Below, one piece after another: positions 4,906 to 7,071 of a stretch of DNA of 7,071 nt (positions within the stretch are counted from its first letter, which is position 1; the number at the start of each line of letters is the position of its first letter). The notes under the pieces were generated by a model. That model was given only the letters and a program-made list of their open reading frames with translations. It was not told where the DNA came from and ran no database searches. Location of the stretch: the NCBI GenBank assembly GCA_027021185.1, contig JALUUU010000211.1:1-7071 (forward strand), given 5' to 3'. This DNA is from an archaeon (GTDB lineage: Archaea; Hydrothermarchaeota; Hydrothermarchaeia; Hydrothermarchaeales; JALUUU01). Both the position numbers and the translations under genes were made by a program.

Positions 4906-5292
4906 ATGGCAAAGATTATGGTGGTTGACGACGAGCCAGACATAGTCTATGTTGTAAGAGAGATGCTTAAAAGAAGAGGATACGAGGTGGTGGGGGCTAA
5001 CAGTGGAGAAGAAGCACTTGAGAAGATCAAAAAAGAAAAGCCGGATCTTGTGCTCTTGGACATAATGATGCCAGGTATTGATGGATGGGAGACCTGCAAG
5101 CGGATCAAAGAGGGGGAGGATACCAAAGATGTTCTAGTCGCGATGCTGACTGTGATGGACAGCGAGCCCAACAAGGAAAAGAGCTTTCAGTTCTCCGGGG
5201 CTGACGCCCACATAACCAAACCCCTGATTGAAGATAAGATATTGAGCACGGTTGAATGGCTTCTTAGAAACAAGGCAAAGAAAAGAGATTAA
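4906..5292 (+). CDS. Stand-alone receiver-domain response regulator (CheY-like)
   Basis: A 128-residue single-domain receiver. The phosphorylation pocket is complete: Asp8 and Asp9 bind the metal, Asp52 in LLDIMMPG is the phospho-acceptor, Thr82 and Lys105 (ITKP) complete the switch. No output domain follows; the protein ends eight residues after the last helix. I start at ATG 4906 because MAKIMVVDDE begins exactly where receivers begin; the in-frame ATG at 4876 would add ten residues (MCLEIRFIVT) that do not fit the family. The next gene starts 11 bases after the stop, so the pair is an operon, and the likely partner of the phosphorylated receiver is that RAD55/KaiC-like ATPase. It is not clearly chemotaxis CheY, because no chemotaxis genes are visible. 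Its first and central motifs closely resemble the receiver of the 607-residue regulator. Confidence 0.9.
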   Translation: MAKIMVVDDEPDIVYVVREMLKRRGYEVVGANSGEEALEKIKKEKPDLVLLDIMMPGIDGWETCKRIKEGEDTKDVLVAMLTVMDSEPNKEKSFQFSGADAHITKPLIEDKILSTVEWLLRNKAKKRD

Positions 5293-5303
5293 AGGGGGGA
5301 GTG

Positions 5304-5966
5304 ATGAAAGGAAATTTTCCCGAGAAATACGCTATTTTGCTTTTGGGACCTCCTGGGGTGGGCAAGTTCGAGTACTGCCTAGACCTTACCTGGCACTATC
5401 TAACGTCCGGTGAAAGTGTTATATACATAACAACCGAGCGCGGTCCAGATGAAGTCAAAGAGAGAGCCAGGGCTATCGGCTTGGATCTGGAGGCTTACGA
5501 AGGCAGATCATTGATATTCGTCGATGGATATTCATGGTCTGTTGGCAAAAAGTATGCCGCAGGATACAGCATTGAAAACCCCTCTAACCTTAACGAAATT
5601 AATATAAAAATAAAAAAAGCTGTTGATCAACTCTCCCCGCGAAGGCGTCTCATTTTCGACTCCCTTTCCCCCCTGTTTTTACACAACTCCGCCGATGCCG
5701 TGACAAAGTTCTTCCAGGTCCTGACTTCTCGCACAAAGACAGAATACGGCTCTATTCTCTGCACGCTGCAGGAAGGCGTTCATGACCCGCGGATAGTTAA
5801 TACCCTCGTATACCTTGTTGACGGGCTTATCGAAATGGAGTATGAGGAGGGGAAGAAACTCATGAGGAAGCTACGGATCCACCACCTCCGTGGGGTGCAG
5901 GTTGATCAGAGCTGGATAAAATTCGATATAACCGATAAAGGAATTAGAATAAGAAACAAGCCTTGA
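5304..5966 (+). CDS. RAD55/KaiC-like RecA-superfamily ATPase (signal transduction type)
   Basis: A 220-residue single-domain RecA-fold protein. Walker A is at residues 15-22 (GPPGVGKF), where the usual Thr/Ser after the Lys is Phe; the KaiC-type TTERGPDEVKERA segment follows (about 46-58); Walker B is RLIFDSLSPLF with Asp119; the end carries RIHHLRGVQVDQSWIKFDI, typical of archaeal KaiC-like proteins. Such proteins work as ATP-dependent switches, often tied to signalling or motility, and are not recombinases. The start is ATG 5304, preceded by a G-rich ribosome binding site (AGGGGG, 5293-5298); the adjacent GTG 5301 would add one residue. It lies 11 bases after the receiver gene and is surely cotranscribed. 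Loss of the Walker A hydroxyl could weaken magnesium binding, so ATP hydrolysis should not be assumed. It is not FlaH, whose archaellum operon context is missing here. Confidence 0.88.
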   Translation: MKGNFPEKYAILLLGPPGVGKFEYCLDLTWHYLTSGESVIYITTERGPDEVKERARAIGLDLEAYEGRSLIFVDGYSWSVGKKYAAGYSIENPSNLNEINIKIKKAVDQLSPRRRLIFDSLSPLFLHNSADAVTKFFQVLTSRTKTEYGSILCTLQEGVHDPRIVNTLVYLVDGLIEMEYEEGKKLMRKLRIHHLRGVQVDQSWIKFDITDKGIRIRNKP

Positions 5967-7071
5967 CTACTGCATCATATACGGCAGGGCCTCTTCTATA
6001 CTTGAAACCTCTATCACCCTTATTCCCGGAATATCCACTCCCTGGCCTTTGGGCACGAGAATTGTCTTAATCCCCGCATCCCTTGCGGCCCTCGCTTTTG
6101 TACGCACATCACCCACGGGGCCTATGCTTCCGTCCTCTTCGATAGTCCCCGTTAGAACCACATCTTTTCTTATCTTTTTGTCCAGGAGATTCGCAATAAG
6201 GGCAACAGCTATACTAGATCCTGCGCTCTGCCCGGACAGAGCTAAAGTCTGATTGTAAGGATTCCCCACCCTGATTATTATGTCTTTATCTGAGAGACTC
6301 GCACCGGTAATGTTTTTAGCTATCTTCAAAGCGAGGGTTATAGAAGTCTGGGTACTGGTGAAGAAGAGAGTCTCGTCTATGCTCAATAAAAGCCTGCCCT
6401 CTCCGTCTCTTATCTCTGTTTGGGCAGGTAAAAGAACGCCCTTCTCCCCTATCACCGCTAGAATGTTAATAGTGGTTCTTTTCCCCCTCTCCCTGAGTAT
6501 TATCCCAGTTTTATCCTTCAAAGTCTCCTCCACCTTCATCTCTGCCTTAACAGACACAGGATCTGCCACATCAAAGACATATTTGGTAGAGGGTATTTTA
6601 ACAGCCCCGCTCGGAAGCCTATAGAGCTCAGTCCAGCCGGGTAAATCTCCGAAGCTGGTGTTTGAATATGGGTCGAGAATTATCCAGATGAACCCCTCTT
6701 TCTCATGTCCTTTAAGCATCAGCCTATTCTTCGCCCAGTCACCCTCGTCCTTAACCGCAAGGGTGGTGTGGAAGAAGTTATTCTCCGGGTCAAAAATAGT
6801 TATGATACCTGTTTCGTATCCCTCCACCTCCAACAGGGCACCCAGTAGCATCATCTTATCCTCTGCGTCTCCACCCCGGAGAGCCAGAGTCTCTAAGGGG
6901 AAGCGGGGATAATCATCCCCCGGGAGATTGTCTATCTCTGATTGGGTAAAGCTGTATATTACGCGGAGGTTCTCTTTCCTGATGGTTTCTCTGAGCCTGG
7001 GCACTTTTTCCCGGCCTTCAAGGCTCTCGTATCCCTTCAACCTTTTGATCACGTCTTTGAGTTTTCTCTTA
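5967..7071 (-). CDS. Pseudo-transglutaminase/Lon-like S16 serine protease fusion, N-terminus beyond the window
   Basis: The frame is open to the right edge, and the GTG at 7052 has no ribosome binding site, so the true start lies outside. Numbering from that GTG, residues about 45-140 resemble a transglutaminase-like fold: LRGGDAEDKMMLLGALLEVEGY, then His95 (FFHTTLAV) and Asp127 (WIILDPYS). The catalytic Cys expected in GGDCED is Ala63, so this domain is probably inactive. Residues about 185-361 are an S16 (Lon-type) protease domain: Ser276 in GQSAGSS and Lys319 in VRTKARAA, 43 residues apart as in Lon, with GTIEEDGSIGPVG between them. There is no AAA+ ATPase module in view, so it resembles the ATP-independent archaeal Lon-like proteases (COG1750-type, assigned by pattern). 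The missing part could hold a signal peptide or membrane anchor. Its stop abuts the ATPase gene's stop with no gap. Confidence 0.85.
   Translation of the reverse strand, partial: KRKLKDVIKRLKGYESLEGREKVPRLRETIRKENLRVIYSFTQSEIDNLPGDDYPRFPLETLALRGGDAEDKMMLLGALLEVEGYETGIITIFDPENNFFHTTLAVKDEGDWAKNRLMLKGHEKEGFIWIILDPYSNTSFGDLPGWTELYRLPSGAVKIPSTKYVFDVADPVSVKAEMKVEETLKDKTGIILRERGKRTTINILAVIGEKGVLLPAQTEIRDGEGRLLLSIDETLFFTSTQTSITLALKIAKNITGASLSDKDIIIRVGNPYNQTLALSGQSAGSSIAVALIANLLDKKIRKDVVLTGTIEEDGSIGPVGDVRTKARAARDAGIKTILVPKGQGVDIPGIRVIEVSSIEEALPYMMQ

Noticed and set aside
4659..4943. 94-codon minus-strand frame with membrane-like segments
   Set aside because: It overlaps the start of the receiver gene and the better-looking plus-strand frame at 4594-4857. 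The hydrophobic composition is what antisense of A/T-rich coding sequence gives.
5304..5966. FlaH (archaellum motor ATPase) as the identity of the RecA-fold protein
   Set aside because: Walker A differs (GPPGVGKF), the gene is paired with a receiver rather than flaI/flaJ, and the protein ends in the HHLRG segment typical of signalling KaiC-like proteins.
1..7071. CRISPR array, insertion sequence, tRNA or rRNA
   Set aside because: No regularly spaced identical repeats, no transposase or terminal inverted repeats, and no tRNA- or rRNA-like conserved stretches were seen on either strand.

Overview
The window looks like chromosomal DNA of an archaeon, most likely a euryarchaeote in the broad sense (Thermoplasmatota, Thermococci or a related uncultured lineage; the sequence alone does not settle which). 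The evidence is the amino terminus of an archaellin with a class III signal peptide, a DUF835 protein, archaeal winged-helix and RAD55/KaiC-like families, an archaeal Lon-like S16 protease, TATA boxes of the CCTTWATA type, and Shine-Dalgarno sites matching the archaeal 16S 3' end (GGAGGT, GGTGAT). GTG and TTG starts are used freely.

Layout. Bases 1-129 (minus) hold the start of an archaellin gene that runs off the left edge. Bases 130-651 have no convincing gene; they carry two G-rich hairpins and promoter elements. Bases 652-2475 (plus) encode a 607-residue REC-PAS-PAS-DUF835-winged-helix regulator. Bases 2476-3182 hold two microproteins not easily seen by standard gene calling: a 55-residue helical protein at 2555-2722 and a 41-residue CxxC...HxxC protein at 2931-3056. 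A diverged promoter-like repeat of about 47 bases lies upstream of each. Bases 3183-4473 (minus) form a two-gene operon with an 8-base overlap: a winged-helix regulator, then a class I SAM-dependent methyltransferase. At 4594-4857 (plus) an unrecorded 87-codon reading frame is interrupted by one TGA. Bases 4906-5966 (plus) form an operon of a stand-alone receiver protein and a RAD55/KaiC-like ATPase. Bases 5967-7071 (minus) encode a pseudo-transglutaminase/Lon-like S16 serine protease fusion whose amino terminus lies beyond the right edge; it meets the ATPase gene stop to stop with no gap.

Taken together this is a signal-transduction neighbourhood. Two phospho-acceptor proteins (one coupled to its own DNA-binding domain, one paired with a RecA-fold ATPase) sit near a motility gene, but there is no histidine kinase in view, so their phosphate donors must be encoded elsewhere. 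The most notable items are the TGA-interrupted frame, the Cys-to-Ala transglutaminase fused to an intact Ser-Lys protease, the duplicated promoter module around the two microproteins, and the palindrome-rich divergent promoter at 4521-4586. Nothing seen here proves a new system; these are leads.
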